In this document: piece after piece, positions 33,981 through 43,003 of the stretch
Layout of the letters: every line of letters starts with the position of its first letter
Position numbering within the stretch: the first letter of the stretch is position 1
Assembly: GCF_004087835.1 (NCBI RefSeq)
Contig: NZ_CP035119.1
Span: 2,418,001-2,482,000, forward strand
Source: Halorussus pelagicus
GTDB taxonomy: Archaea > Halobacteriota > Halobacteria > Halobacteriales > Haladaptataceae
Reading direction: 5' to 3'
Length of the DNA stretch: 64,000 bases
The notes under the pieces: generated by a model
The model's database searches: none
Seen by the model: only the letters and a program-made list of their open reading frames with translations
Told to the model about the DNA's origin: nothing
Made by a program: the position numbers and the translations under genes

Positions 33981-34496
33981 TTATAGTTCGAACTCGCGGT
34001 CGCGCTGGTCGCGCTCCCGACGCACGCGCTCGTCGCTCACGTCCTCCTCGCGCATCAGGTCTTGAAGTCGCCGCTCGTACTCCAACTCGGTTATTTCGCC
34101 ATCGACGTATCGCTCTTTCAACTCGTCGATGCGGTCCTCGGTCGTGGGTTCGAACGTTTCGGAGAGACCGAGGTCCCGAGCGCCAGCGGAGTAGCGTTCG
34201 ACCGTCCGGGCGAGACCCGCGAGTCGGGCGCTCCGAGGTATCGACGCGCTCCGGACGGCGGTCACGACGAGACCGACCAGCAAGAACAGCGAGACGAACC
34301 CCAGCATCGCGGCGACGGCGACGAAGGGCGCGGCCGTCTCCAACAGGACGACCAGAATCGACGCCCCCGCGGCCGGGTCGAGAAGCGCCGTGAGGACCGC
34401 GAACGCGCCGAGCGCGGTGACGCCGACCAGCGCGAGAAGCGAGAGGATGAAGCCGCCGAGAAACACCGTGACGCGAGAGTCGTCTGCCAATCCCAT
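33981..34496 (-). CDS. Membrane protein with C-terminal SHOCT domain
   Basis: 171 residues. Two hydrophobic segments at about 10-40 and 48-80 are followed by a linker and a SHOCT motif near 125-150 (DRIDELKERYVDGEITELEYERRLQDLM), then a charged tail. Same plan as the 6362-6865 protein, though the sequences differ. Function unknown. It is separated by 82 bp from the carotenoid operon end on the same strand. Confidence 0.75.
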   Translation of the reverse strand: MGLADDSRVTVFLGGFILSLLALVGVTALGAFAVLTALLDPAAGASILVVLLETAAPFVAVAAMLGFVSLFLLVGLVVTAVRSASIPRSARLAGLARTVERYSAGARDLGLSETFEPTTEDRIDELKERYVDGEITELEYERRLQDLMREEDVSDERVRRERDQRDREFEL

Positions 34497-34578
34497 CGTC
34501 GGGGTTTGGGGGCGCGAACACTTGAATATCGTCCTTCGAGCGGGGCGAGTCGTTCGTTACGAACGACTCGCGTCCGCC

Positions 34579-35427
34579 TCAGCTCTGCTCGGGACTCTCC
34601 GGACCGACTCCCGCGAAGTCAAAGCGGTCGGTCCGGACCAGTCCCGCCGAGAGACCGACCGCCAGCGCGACGGCGACCCAGTTGCCGAAGTAGGCGTTCA
34701 TCGCGCCCCAGAGGACGACGAAGCTCACGAAGTCGTCGAGCGCGAACTCGCAGTCGGCCAGTCGGTCCGCCAGCGCCTCGCGGTCGAAACTCCACTCCAC
34801 GACCGAGACCGCAATCAGGCCGCTCAGGACCCACCCGGCGTAGTTCGAGAGGGGGACGCCGTAGTAGACCCCGCCGCCGTAGTCCCAAAAGTCGAGACCG
34901 ACCGCCGCGGGGTCCAGCACGAGGTCCACCACGAGGACGAGCGCGAGCGCCGCGAGGGTTCGTTTGGCGCGGGACGCCCGCGGGAGCAAGAGTAGGACCA
35001 GCAGATAGCTGTTGAGGACCAGCGGAAGGAAAAACACCGGGAGACCAATCGGGACCCCGCCGACCATCGGCCCGAGTTGAAGCTCATAGATGAACTCGCC
35101 GTAGGGAACGCCGTAGTGGACCCCGACGTACTCGATGGCGTAGCTGTAGGCCGTGATAAGTAGGAGACCGACTCCGGCCTTTCGGTCCACGAGGGGCGCG
35201 AGACCAGCCACCAGCGGCAGGCGCATCACGAGGGTTCCGAAGAGAATGAGCAGGGGGTGCATCGCCAGCCACGACGGGAGCAGCACCTGCTCGTGGCTCA
35301 GGACGAACAGCGCGGCCCCGACGAGGGGGAAGACGACCGCGATGGTGAAACGGTTCTCGCGGACGAGTCGGGAGAGTTCCGCCTCGACTCGCGCTCTAGT
35401 CACGGAGTCGCGGGTCGAGTTATCCAC
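34579..35427 (-). CDS. cruF: Bisanhydrobacterioruberin hydratase (CruF)
   Basis: 282 residues with about seven membrane helices. CruF family marks are YSYAIEYVGVHYGVPYGEFIY, the acidic LVVDLVLDPAAVGLDFW and GGGVYYGVPLSNYAGWVL. It hydrates the psi ends of bisanhydrobacterioruberin to give bacterioruberin, the red C50 membrane carotenoid. It is the last gene of a crtD-lye-cruF operon and overlaps the prenyltransferase by 8 bp. The order is that described in Haloarcula japonica. Confidence 0.9.
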   Translation of the reverse strand: MDNSTRDSVTRARVEAELSRLVRENRFTIAVVFPLVGAALFVLSHEQVLLPSWLAMHPLLILFGTLVMRLPLVAGLAPLVDRKAGVGLLLITAYSYAIEYVGVHYGVPYGEFIYELQLGPMVGGVPIGLPVFFLPLVLNSYLLVLLLLPRASRAKRTLAALALVLVVDLVLDPAAVGLDFWDYGGGVYYGVPLSNYAGWVLSGLIAVSVVEWSFDREALADRLADCEFALDDFVSFVVLWGAMNAYFGNWVAVALAVGLSAGLVRTDRFDFAGVGPESPEQS

Positions 35428-36313
35428 GCACGACCCCCCAGAGACCGCCCAAGGTCAGCACCATCCCGACCAGTCCGTTGACCGCCGGGAACCACCAGTA
35501 GGCCCGCGCTACGTCCACGTCGGTCTCGGCGACACCCGCGGCGAGCAGGGGGTACAGCAGGAGGAGCGCCCCGGCCCGGAGGTCCAGCAGGCCGAACGCT
35601 CCCGCGGCGACAAGCCAGACCGTCCCGCAGTACGCCAAGGTCGCTCGCTCACCTAGCATGGTCGCCGTCGTCCGAATCCCGGCCCGGCGGTCGGGTTCGA
35701 TGTCGGGAATCGCCGAGAAGGTGTGCATCGCCATCGCCCAGAGCCACCCGCCAGCGACCGCGAGCGCCGGGGGTTGGCGGCCCGCCAAGGCGACGAACGC
35801 CGCCGCGCCCGGCAGGACGTAGAGACCGTTCGACACCGAGTCGAGCGGCGGGACGGTCTTGAGGCGGAACGGCGGCGCGCTGTAGGCGTAGCCGAGAACG
35901 AGGAACGCGACGACCCAGAGCGCCGCGCCCGCGCCAGCGGACGCGTTCGTACCGAGCGCGCCCGCGAGGAGCGCACCCGCCAGCGCGAGGCCCGCGAGAC
36001 CGCAGACCGCGACGACGGCGGCGACCGCTTTCCCGCCCCGGAACCGGGCCTCGGGAGCGCCTTCACCCGTCTTCTTCGGATTCTCGGCGTCGATGTCCGC
36101 GTCGAAGATGTCGTTGACGCCGTAGAGGTAGACGTTCGCGGGCACGAGGAAGTACGCGAACAGCGCGACAGCGACGGGGGCGAACAGGTCGCTCGCGCTC
36201 TCCGCGCCGTAAGCGACCCCGACGAGGACCGGCCCGGCGAGATAGAGCCAGAACCGGGGCCGCGAGAGTGTCAGGAGATAGCCCGGCGTCGCGTTCGGTG
36301 AGCGTCCGGCCAT
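35420..36313 (-). CDS. lyeJ: Lycopene elongase / hydratase (UbiA-type)
   Basis: 297 residues with eight to nine membrane helices. The first aspartate-rich motif is NDIFDADID (67-75) and the second DIEPDRRAG, as in UbiA prenyltransferases. It adds C5 units to lycopene ends and hydrates them, leading to the C50 bacterioruberin skeleton. It is 6 bp downstream of crtD and overlaps cruF. Cluster context makes this assignment much safer than the fold alone. Confidence 0.9.
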   Translation of the reverse strand: MAGRSPNATPGYLLTLSRPRFWLYLAGPVLVGVAYGAESASDLFAPVAVALFAYFLVPANVYLYGVNDIFDADIDAENPKKTGEGAPEARFRGGKAVAAVVAVCGLAGLALAGALLAGALGTNASAGAGAALWVVAFLVLGYAYSAPPFRLKTVPPLDSVSNGLYVLPGAAAFVALAGRQPPALAVAGGWLWAMAMHTFSAIPDIEPDRRAGIRTTATMLGERATLAYCGTVWLVAAGAFGLLDLRAGALLLLYPLLAAGVAETDVDVARAYWWFPAVNGLVGMVLTLGGLWGVVRG

Positions 36314-36319
36314 CGCTGG

Positions 36320-37846
36320 CTACCGGCCGTAGTCCTCCAGCACGGCGTCGGCGGTGTGCTGGCCGCTGATGAGACACATCGGGACGCCGATGCCGGGCGT
36401 TGTGAACGACCCCGTGAAGTAGAGACCGGGAACCTCCGAGGAACGGTGGCCGGGCCGGAGCGGGCCGGTCTGGCGGAGCGTGTGTGCCAACCCGAGCGCG
36501 GTGCCCTCGATGGAGTTGTACCGGTCGGCGAAGTCCGAGACGCAGAAGCTCTCTTCGAGTACGATTCGGTCCCGCAACTCGACGCCGGTGTTCTCGGCGA
36601 TGTCGTCCAACACGAGGTCCCGGTAGCGCTCGCGGGTCTCGGGACCGTCTTCGAGACCCGGCGCGATTGGCACCAGCGCGAACAGGTTGCTGTGGCCCTC
36701 GGGCGCGACCGTCTCGTCGGTCTCGCTCGGCACGCAGAGGTAGTAGGCGGGGTCGTCGGGCCACTCGGGGTCCTCGAAAATTTTGTCGAAGTGGTCGTTC
36801 CAGTCGCTGGGCAGGACGAGCGTGTGGTGTTCCAGTCCGTCCACGTCGCCTTCGACGCCGAGATACAGCAGGAACGCGGAGGGCGCGTAGGTTCGAGAGT
36901 CCCAGTAGTCGGCGTCGTACTGGCGGCTCTGGGGCGGCAGGAGTTCCTGCTCGGTGTGGGCGTAGTCGGCGTCGCTGACCACGAGGTCCGCGCGGAGGTA
37001 GTCGCCTTCCTCACTCCCGTCGGTGTCCAATTCCACCCGGAAGTTCCCCGCGGACCCAAGGATGGACTCGACCTCGCTGTCGGTGCGGTACTCGACACCC
37101 AACTCCGCGCCCAACTCCGCGATGCCGTCCACGACGACGCCCATCCCGCCGCGGGATTCGCCTTCCTCGTCGTTCGCCACGGGATAGTGGACCCCGAGGT
37201 TGAAATCGACGTGGCTCATCAGGTTGTAGAGCGCGGGCGTGTTCTTCGGTGACCCGCCGAGGAAGACCAGCGTGTACTGCATTATCTGCTGGAGTTTCGG
37301 GTGGTCGAAATACTCCTCGACGTGGCCCTGCATCGACCCGAGGAAGGTGAGTCCGCGGGCGTGGCGAACCACGTCTAGGTCCACGTAGTCGCGGAACCGC
37401 GGTCGGTCCTCGTAGACGAAGTGTTCCATCCCGATATCGTAGGTCTCCTCGGACTCCTCGAGGTAGGCGTCCAGCGCCGCGCCCGCACCGGGTTCGTACT
37501 CCTCGAAGGTCGCCTTCGTCGCCTCGCGGTCGGCCGTGACGGTCACCTCGTCGCCGTCCTTGAAGAAAATCCCGTAGTGGGGGTCGAGATGTTCCAGTCC
37601 GTAATACTCGTCGGGACTCCGACCGAAGTGGCCGAAAAAGCGCTCGAACACGTCGGGCATCAGATACCACGACGGACCCATATCGAATCTGAAACCGTCG
37701 CGTTCGAGGACGCTCGCCCGGCCACCCAACTGTTCGTTCTTCTCAACTACGGTCACGTCGGCCCCCGCGTCGGCGAGGTAACAGGCCGTCGAGAGACCGC
37801 CGAAGCCGCTGCCAACGACCACGACGGACCGGTCGGCGAGTTCCAT
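36320..37846 (-). CDS. crtD: Carotenoid 3,4-desaturase (phytoene-desaturase family)
   Basis: 508 residues. The N-terminal dinucleotide motif VVGSGFGGLSTACYLADAGADVTVVEKN binds FAD, followed by GGRASVLERDGFRFDMGPSW. The C-terminal GLYFTGSFTTPGIGVPMCLISG is the family end-motif. It introduces the 3,4 double bonds during bacterioruberin synthesis. First gene of the operon with lyeJ and cruF. A TATA-like ATTTATG (minus strand, about 37873-37880) is 27 bp before the ATG, and a 10-bp dyad lies further upstream. Confidence 0.9.
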   Translation of the reverse strand: MELADRSVVVVGSGFGGLSTACYLADAGADVTVVEKNEQLGGRASVLERDGFRFDMGPSWYLMPDVFERFFGHFGRSPDEYYGLEHLDPHYGIFFKDGDEVTVTADREATKATFEEYEPGAGAALDAYLEESEETYDIGMEHFVYEDRPRFRDYVDLDVVRHARGLTFLGSMQGHVEEYFDHPKLQQIMQYTLVFLGGSPKNTPALYNLMSHVDFNLGVHYPVANDEEGESRGGMGVVVDGIAELGAELGVEYRTDSEVESILGSAGNFRVELDTDGSEEGDYLRADLVVSDADYAHTEQELLPPQSRQYDADYWDSRTYAPSAFLLYLGVEGDVDGLEHHTLVLPSDWNDHFDKIFEDPEWPDDPAYYLCVPSETDETVAPEGHSNLFALVPIAPGLEDGPETRERYRDLVLDDIAENTGVELRDRIVLEESFCVSDFADRYNSIEGTALGLAHTLRQTGPLRPGHRSSEVPGLYFTGSFTTPGIGVPMCLISGQHTADAVLEDYGR

Positions 37847-37921
37847 ATCGGATTCTCAGGGCGCGAGTCACATAAATCGACGGACCGGACTCCGACGAAT
37901 CCGACGGCTGAGACGCCGCGC

Positions 37922-37953
37922 TATCGGTGATTTTGCGGAAAATATCACCGATA
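37922..37953. promoter_or_regulatory. 10-bp dyad upstream of the carotenoid operon
   Basis: TATCGGTGAT (37922-37931) and ATCACCGATA (37944-37953) are perfect inverted arms around a 12-nt AT-rich centre. The dyad lies 75-107 bp upstream of crtD and directly abuts the TATA box (CTTATAT, 37956-37962) of the divergent gene at 37992. It is a good operator candidate. Confidence 0.6.
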
Positions 37954-37991
37954 CACTTATATCTGAACCATGACGGTCTTGCAAACGTGAA

Positions 37992-38300
37992 ATGAACCCC
38001 GCGAAGTTCGCCCTCCTGCTGGGCGTCGGCCTGCTCGCGTTTCTGTTCGTCACGTCGCTGTACGTCGTCTGGACCCGAATCGTGGGTCTGGACCCGACGC
38101 TCGCCCAGCGGTGTGCGAACCTCTCGCGGCCGGGCCGGACGACCATCGCCCTCGCATCGGGGGCACTGCTGGGCACCGGGAGTCTGGCCGCGCCCACCGT
38201 CGGCGTCGGCATCGCCGGGATGATCCTGTTCGCGGCCAGCACGTTCGCGTCGCTGATGCTGTTCGAGTTGGCCCAACAGCGCGAACGCGCCGCGAGTTAG
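37992..38300 (+). CDS. Small membrane protein divergent from crtD
   Basis: 102 residues with three hydrophobic segments (about 4-24, 50-68 and 70-90). A signal-like N-terminus KFALLLGVGLLAFLFV is followed by a loop with Cys42. No family is recognised. A TATA box 30 bp upstream and the adjacent dyad suggest joint control with the carotenoid operon. It overlaps the convergent methyltransferase gene by 4 bp. Confidence 0.65.
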   Translation: MNPAKFALLLGVGLLAFLFVTSLYVVWTRIVGLDPTLAQRCANLSRPGRTTIALASGALLGTGSLAAPTVGVGIAGMILFAASTFASLMLFELAQQRERAAS

Positions 38301-39010
38301 GCTTTTTCGAGCGCGACCCGGTAGTGGGGTCCTTCGTCGCCGTACCGCACCTCTTCGACCGACCACCCGGTCCCGACCGCGGCCTCCCGAATCCGGTCGG
38401 GACCGAACAACCGAAACAGCAGGGTTTCGCCCAGTTCGCCCTCGTACTCGAAGGTCATCACGCGCGCGGCCATCCCCGGCGTCGGGTCCGGTCGGTAGCC
38501 GAGCAGTTCCCCGGTCTCGATTCGCGCCGGGTCGTAGCAGTCCACCACCGCCGTCGCGTCCGGCGTCGTCACGACCGCGAGGTCCCCCAGAAATCGCCGA
38601 AGGCCGTCCATTGACCCCGCGAGACCGAGTTGCGTCCCGATGGCGAGCGCCGACCGGAACCGGTCGCGCTCGAACTGCTCGCGGAGCGCGAACATGTCGC
38701 CTTCGCGGGCGTCTTCGACGCCGCGCTCGCGCATCGTCGCCACGAGGTCGTCGCTGACCTCGACGGCGACCGTCTCGAAGCGCTCCTGAAAGTACAGCGC
38801 GTGGCGGCCCGCGCCAGCCCCGAGGTCCAACAGCGGCCCGTCGAGTCGGGCGTCGAGCCAGCGGCCGTTCTCACCCTCGCCAGCAAACTCCGTGAAGTAG
38901 AACTGCTCGATGGGATGCTCACGGGTCTGCTCGCCGTCGCGCTGAGCCAGCGGTTCGTCGCGCTCGCCGCGATGGTGGTCCCGGACCGCGCGGCCGAAGG
39001 GGTCTGCCAT
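38297..39010 (-). CDS. Class I SAM-dependent methyltransferase
   Basis: 237 residues. SAM motif I is LLDLGAGAGRHALYF, with VAVEVSDDLVATMRERG as the acidic post-loop and ALAIGTQLGLAG as motif II. The region following holds an AVVDCYDP segment. The target is unknown. The ATG at 39010 fits the family start better than a TTG-type start eleven codons upstream. A 17-bp hairpin stands between it and the lipoprotein gene. Confidence 0.82.
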   Translation of the reverse strand: MADPFGRAVRDHHRGERDEPLAQRDGEQTREHPIEQFYFTEFAGEGENGRWLDARLDGPLLDLGAGAGRHALYFQERFETVAVEVSDDLVATMRERGVEDAREGDMFALREQFERDRFRSALAIGTQLGLAGSMDGLRRFLGDLAVVTTPDATAVVDCYDPARIETGELLGYRPDPTPGMAARVMTFEYEGELGETLLFRLFGPDRIREAAVGTGWSVEEVRYGDEGPHYRVALEKA

Positions 39011-39076
39011 GCGTGAATTGGCAAGCGGCTGTCGGAAAAGCATTCGTGAGTAGTGGTAGCATGCGACGCTACAGGG

Positions 39077-39112
39077 CGCGCTCGCGTCGTCGCTGGCGAC
39101 GACGCGAGCGCG
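39077..39112. terminator. 17-bp near-perfect hairpin between minus-strand genes
   Basis: The arms 39077-39093 and 39096-39112 are exact reverse complements with a 2-nt centre. It lies 50 bp after the stop of the 39162-40154 gene and 67 bp before the start of the methyltransferase. No T-run follows, so it could be REP-like. Confidence 0.45.
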
Positions 39113-39161
39113 TCAGCCACAGTACCGAGGCGAGCGCGCCACAGTTACTGACGCGAGTGCG

Positions 39162-40154
39162 TCACTCGTCGCCGACGAACCGCAGTCGGAACTCGTAGTA
39201 CCTGCCGTCGAGTTGGAGCAGTTCGGGCGTCTCCGGTTGCGCGAAGGCGTCTTTCCGGACGTTCCCGTCGATATACGCCCGGCGTTCGAGTCGCTTCAGT
39301 ATCGACCGGTACGCCGACGAGTAGGGATGGGTCTCGCTGTAGGCGTCGTGACCTCTCGCTTCCCGGAGAATCGTCCGTTCGTCGGCCGAAAGGTCGTCTC
39401 TGTCGAGTCGAGGGCCAACGAAACGCGCGCGGAGAACCGCCTCCATCTCGTCGGGCGACTCGGCGACCGGTTCGACCTCGGCGCGGTAAATTCGCTCGTA
39501 GAACGTCTCACGGGCGACTTCGACCGAGTAGATTTTGTCTCGATACTCGACGTGGCTCGGTCCCGAGTCCCCGAGGAGACTGCTCGCCTCGATTGCCTCC
39601 TCTCTCCGGTAGACGTAGCCCCCTCGCTGGACGAGACCCCGCGGAACGCCACCTGCGTTACCCCGAGCGCGGGCGGCCATCTGCGCGATTTTGACCGCTC
39701 GCTGGTCGGTCCCCGGTAGGTCGCCGTGCGCGACGTGGTCGGGCACGGAGTCGAGTTCGTCGGGTCGCCCGACCGTTTTCAGACGGAGAACGGGGTGAGT
39801 CACTTCTGCCTCGCCGACGACGATGGAGCCGAGTCGGTAGTAGGTTCCGTCGCGTTCAGCGTACGTCGGGTCGTCGCGCGCGAAGAACGGCTCTCGGTAC
39901 TGAATGGTGTACGTCTCGCCGTCGAGCGCGGCCGCGAAGGCGTCTTCATCCCAATCGGGACGACTCTCTTCGAGGTCGGTGACGTACCTGTCGCGGAGCG
40001 ATTCCGTCTCGCGCAAAAGCGTGAGCCTGAGTCGTCGCTCACCGTCCTGACCGTCCGTTACTCCGTCGATGGCGTCGAGACAACCGCTCGCTCCCGCGAG
40101 ACCGACCGCGCCGGTCGCCGCCAGCAGTCGCCGCCGCGAGATGGTGGAGGGCAT
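39162..40154 (-). CDS. Tat lipoprotein, function unknown
   Basis: 330 residues. A twin-arginine SRRRLL (6-11), hydrophobic stretch and lipobox SGC with Cys25 mark export by Tat and lipid anchoring. The mature protein is acidic and beta-rich with several Tyr/Glu-rich segments (VEVARETFYERIYRAEVEPV) and paired similar halves (YTIQYREPFF.. and YVYRREE..). No enzymatic motif is recognised. It is upstream of a hairpin. Confidence 0.7.
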   Translation of the reverse strand: MPSTISRRRLLAATGAVGLAGASGCLDAIDGVTDGQDGERRLRLTLLRETESLRDRYVTDLEESRPDWDEDAFAAALDGETYTIQYREPFFARDDPTYAERDGTYYRLGSIVVGEAEVTHPVLRLKTVGRPDELDSVPDHVAHGDLPGTDQRAVKIAQMAARARGNAGGVPRGLVQRGGYVYRREEAIEASSLLGDSGPSHVEYRDKIYSVEVARETFYERIYRAEVEPVAESPDEMEAVLRARFVGPRLDRDDLSADERTILREARGHDAYSETHPYSSAYRSILKRLERRAYIDGNVRKDAFAQPETPELLQLDGRYYEFRLRFVGDE

Positions 40155-40225
40155 CGCCCGTCAGTTTCGCCACAGTTGACAAATTCCTTGCGTCTCGGTG
40201 CGACTCGAACCGGTTCCCTGACGAC

Positions 40226-41494
40226 TCACTCCACCTGCGCGCTCGGTCGCTCGCCCGGACCGGCCACGGCCGCCTCCACCGCCGAGAGCAGTTCGTCCGG
40301 TCCCACGACGCGCCCGCGCTCGCTCAACTCGCGGTAGAGCGCCGCGGCGTCGCTCCCGGCGTAGTTGCGCTCGGCGAAGGGTCGCTCCTCGACCACGACT
40401 ACCGAGTCGGCCTCGCGGGCGGCCCGGAGGTTGGCGAGGTTGCCCGCGCCGACCTCCACGTCCGCGAGGACCGTCGCGTCCGCCCGGCGAATCCGGTCCT
40501 CGACTGCCCGGCGGGCCTCGTCGCCGACCGGCGCGAACGGTTCCTCGGTCACGGCGTCGAGACCGAGCGACCGGGCGGTTTCGAGGTCCGAATCGCCCTC
40601 GTTGAGCGCGCCGACCGACACCTCGTAGCCCGCCGCCGAGAGGACGTAGAGAAGTCGTGAAACCGTGCCGCCGCCTCCGACGACGTGAACGCGCCCCTCG
40701 CTCTCGGTCGGGCGCTCGGGCAGGGCCGTGACGTACGTGGACCCCGTGACGGGGTGACTGGAGACCACCGCGCGCGTGTCGAAAGCCGCTTCGAGGTGGT
40801 CCTCCGCGAGGACCGCCTCGGGGTCGCCGCTGGCCTGAATCTCGCCGCCAGCGAGCAGGCGGAGTTCGTCGCAGTAGTGGGCCGCCAGATTCAGGTCGTG
40901 GATGGCCGCCACGACAGTCTTGCCGTCCTCGTTGGCCAGTTCGCGGACGAGTTCGAGCGTTCGCACCTGATGGTTGATGTCGAGGCTCGCGGTCGGTTCG
41001 TCCAGCAAGAGTGCGGGGGTGTCCTGCGCGAGCGCGCGTGCCAGTAGGACGCGCTGGCGCTCGCCGCCCGAGACCGCCGTAATCGACCGGTCGGCGAAGT
41101 GGTCTACCTCGGTTCGCTCCATCGCGGCCTGCACTCGCTCGCGGTCGGACTCGCCCCCGTCGGAGGGTCCCGAGAACCGCGACCGATAGGGGTGGCGACC
41201 CATCGCCACCACGTCCTCGACCGGGAAGTCGAACGAGAGCGTCGTGTCCTGCGGGACGACTGCGACCCGGCGACTGGTCTCTTTCGAAGCCAACGAGGAA
41301 ACGGAATCGCCCGCCACCCGGACCTCGCCGCGGTCGGGAGTGAGGACGCCGTGAATAGTCCGGAGCAGAGTGGTCTTCCCGGCACCGTTTGGACCGACCA
41401 AGCCGACGAACTGGCCGTCCTCGATAGTCGTTGTCACGCCGTCGAGGATGGCGTTCTCGCCGAGTCGGACGGATACGTCGTCTATCTCTATCAT
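40226..41494 (-). CDS. btuD: Cobalamin importer ATPase (BtuD-like) with C-terminal extension
   Basis: 422 residues. The ABC domain (1-255) has Walker A GPNGAGKTT (34-42), signature VSGGERQR (141-148), Walker B LLLDEPTASLD (162-172) and H-loop IHDLN. The segment after residue 266 is an extra Rossmann-like domain (VHVVGGGGTVSRLLYVLSAAG) without a named function. This is the BtuD-type layout of haloarchaea; the importer was characterised in Halobacterium salinarum. The gap to btuC is 335 bp and contains the structured repeat copy 2. Iron-siderophore transport is the main alternative. Confidence 0.8.
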   Translation of the reverse strand: MIEIDDVSVRLGENAILDGVTTTIEDGQFVGLVGPNGAGKTTLLRTIHGVLTPDRGEVRVAGDSVSSLASKETSRRVAVVPQDTTLSFDFPVEDVVAMGRHPYRSRFSGPSDGGESDRERVQAAMERTEVDHFADRSITAVSGGERQRVLLARALAQDTPALLLDEPTASLDINHQVRTLELVRELANEDGKTVVAAIHDLNLAAHYCDELRLLAGGEIQASGDPEAVLAEDHLEAAFDTRAVVSSHPVTGSTYVTALPERPTESEGRVHVVGGGGTVSRLLYVLSAAGYEVSVGALNEGDSDLETARSLGLDAVTEEPFAPVGDEARRAVEDRIRRADATVLADVEVGAGNLANLRAAREADSVVVVEERPFAERNYAGSDAAALYRELSERGRVVGPDELLSAVEAAVAGPGERPSAQVE

Positions 41495-41829
41495 CGGTTT
41501 CTACGTGGGGTTTCGGTCGTCGGAGTCGTGAGAATCGTCGGAGCTGTGACTGTCGCCGGAGGAACGTGGTTTTAGAAAGCCCCCGACCGCTCGCGGTCGC
41601 TCTGCGGGATACTCGCGCCTCTCGGCAACGCCCGGCGCGAGTAGTGCCCGCAGAGACGACCACGGGTCGAAGACCCGCGAGCGGTCGGTCCCTTTCATCC
41701 ACCCACACGGTAGTCGGTAGGAGTTAGCGCGTTCCCGTCGGCTGGTCGGTTGAGCGTTCGCCTGCCAGTTGGTCGGCCGAGCGCATCCAATCGAACGTCG
41801 TCGCCTTGCGCGCGTGTCCAAATCCCGTC
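41495..41829. other. 335-bp gap inside the btu operon
   Basis: No gene is supported. The gap contains the structured element (41575-41696) in its middle. The right part (about 41700-41829) encodes nothing convincing on either strand. All neighbouring genes here run on the minus strand. Confidence 0.5.
41575..41696 (-). repeat. 122-bp structured repeat element, copy 2
   Basis: Minus-strand orientation relative to copy 1, so it is sense to the btuC-btuD transcript. The ends GAAAG/CTTTC and the 13-bp outer stem CCGACCGCTCGCG are the same. The inner stem is ACTCGCGCC (41611-41619) with GGCGCGAGT (41634-41642). The loop 41620-41633 is 12/14 identical to that of copy 1. It carries one additional hairpin (CGGGTC/GACCCG, about 41663-41677). 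A 28-nt end segment is identical in both copies. Confidence 0.8.
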
Positions 41830-42942
41830 TCACAGCGCATGCACCTCCCGCGTGCGGAGGAGATAGAGGAAGAAGGGCGCGCCCAGAAACGCAGTCACGA
41901 TGCCGACTGGTAGCTCCGCCGGTCCCGAGCGCGCCAGCGTGTCCGTGGCGACGAGGAACGTCGCGCCAGCGAGCGCGGAGGTGGGGAGTAGGATTCGGTG
42001 GTTCGGGCCGACGAGCAGGCGCATGACGTGGGGCACCACGAGACCGACAAAGCCGATGACGCCGGTGACCGCAACCGCCGCGCCGGTCATCACGCTGGCG
42101 ACTCCGAGCAGGAGGCGCTTGGTGCGCTCGACTTCGACGCCGAGCGCGTGGGCGTCCTCCTCCCCGAGCAGGAGGACGTTCAGGTCCTCCGCGTACGCGT
42201 AGAGAATCATGAACCCGGCAAGCGCGACCGGGAGGACCATCGTCACGTCGGTCCACGACGCCAGATGGAGGTGGCCCATCAACCAGTAAACCGCCCGGCG
42301 GAGGCTCTCGCCGCTCTGGAGGAGTAGAAAGGAGACGACTGCGCCGAGGAACGTCTGGACCGCGACGCCAGCGAGCAGGAGCGTTGCGACGGGCGTCCGG
42401 CCGTCCTCGGTGGCGAGCAGGTAGACGCCGAAGGCGGCCCCGAGCGCGCCGAGGAACGCCGCGGCCGGGAGCGCGAGGTGGGGCGCGAACGGGAGCGCGA
42501 AGGGAAGCGCGATGGTCGCCACCGCGCCCACCGCCGCGCCGGACGAGACGCCGATGATGGAGGGGTCGGCCATCGGATTCCGGAAGAACCCCTGCATCAC
42601 GACCCCCGCCGTCGAAAGCGCGAGACCGACGACCGCCCCGAGCGCGATGCGGGGCAGGCGCAGCGTTATCACGATTGTTTGGGCGGTCTCGGGCACTGCG
42701 AAGTCGAAAATCGCCGCGAACGCGACGGTCGGGGTCGGGACCGAAATAGCGAGTCCCGCGATTCGGAGCGTCCGCTCGGCCACGCCGACCCCGGCGGGCA
42801 CGGCGACGGCGTTCAGAAGCACTTTCCCGACGACGAGATAGTCGAGCGCCACCGGCCCGATTGCGGCGCTGACAACCACGACGACCGCCAGCGCGGCGGT
42901 CAGTCCGGCCGACCAGCCGACGACTCGCGCGGAGCCACGCAT
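41830..42942 (-). CDS. btuC: Cobalamin/siderophore-type ABC permease (BtuC/FecCD family)
   Basis: 370 residues with about ten membrane segments. Family marks are [56 protein letters not shown] as the ATPase-coupling loop, and [23 protein letters not shown]. The frame runs upstream to 43284, but the ATG at 42942 fits the family and leaves the btuF promoter intact. It is divergent from the binding-protein gene and precedes btuD. Confidence 0.85.
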   Translation of the reverse strand: MRGSARVVGWSAGLTAALAVVVVVSAAIGPVALDYLVVGKVLLNAVAVPAGVGVAERTLRIAGLAISVPTPTVAFAAIFDFAVPETAQTIVITLRLPRIALGAVVGLALSTAGVVMQGFFRNPMADPSIIGVSSGAAVGAVATIALPFALPFAPHLALPAAAFLGALGAAFGVYLLATEDGRTPVATLLLAGVAVQTFLGAVVSFLLLQSGESLRRAVYWLMGHLHLASWTDVTMVLPVALAGFMILYAYAEDLNVLLLGEEDAHALGVEVERTKRLLLGVASVMTGAAVAVTGVIGFVGLVVPHVMRLLVGPNHRILLPTSALAGATFLVATDTLARSGPAELPVGIVTAFLGAPFFLYLLRTREVHAL

Positions 42943-43003
42943 CGTCTGAAAGCCAGATTGCTTTAGGTAAATACTTATTGGATACAGCCGGAGTTGGGCA
43001 CGC
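42943..43003. promoter_or_regulatory. Divergent btuC / btuF promoter region
   Basis: 61 bp between two start codons. An AT-rich core (GGTAAATACTTATTGG, 42966-42981) can serve as TATA for both directions, about 25-35 bp from each start, suggesting shared control of the binding protein and the permease-ATPase unit. Confidence 0.5.

Noticed and set aside
41501-42256. 252-codon minus-strand frame spanning the structured element and the end of btuC
   Set aside because: Arg/Ala-rich shadow of btuC; it reads through the repeat element, which explains its similarity to a frame around copy 1.
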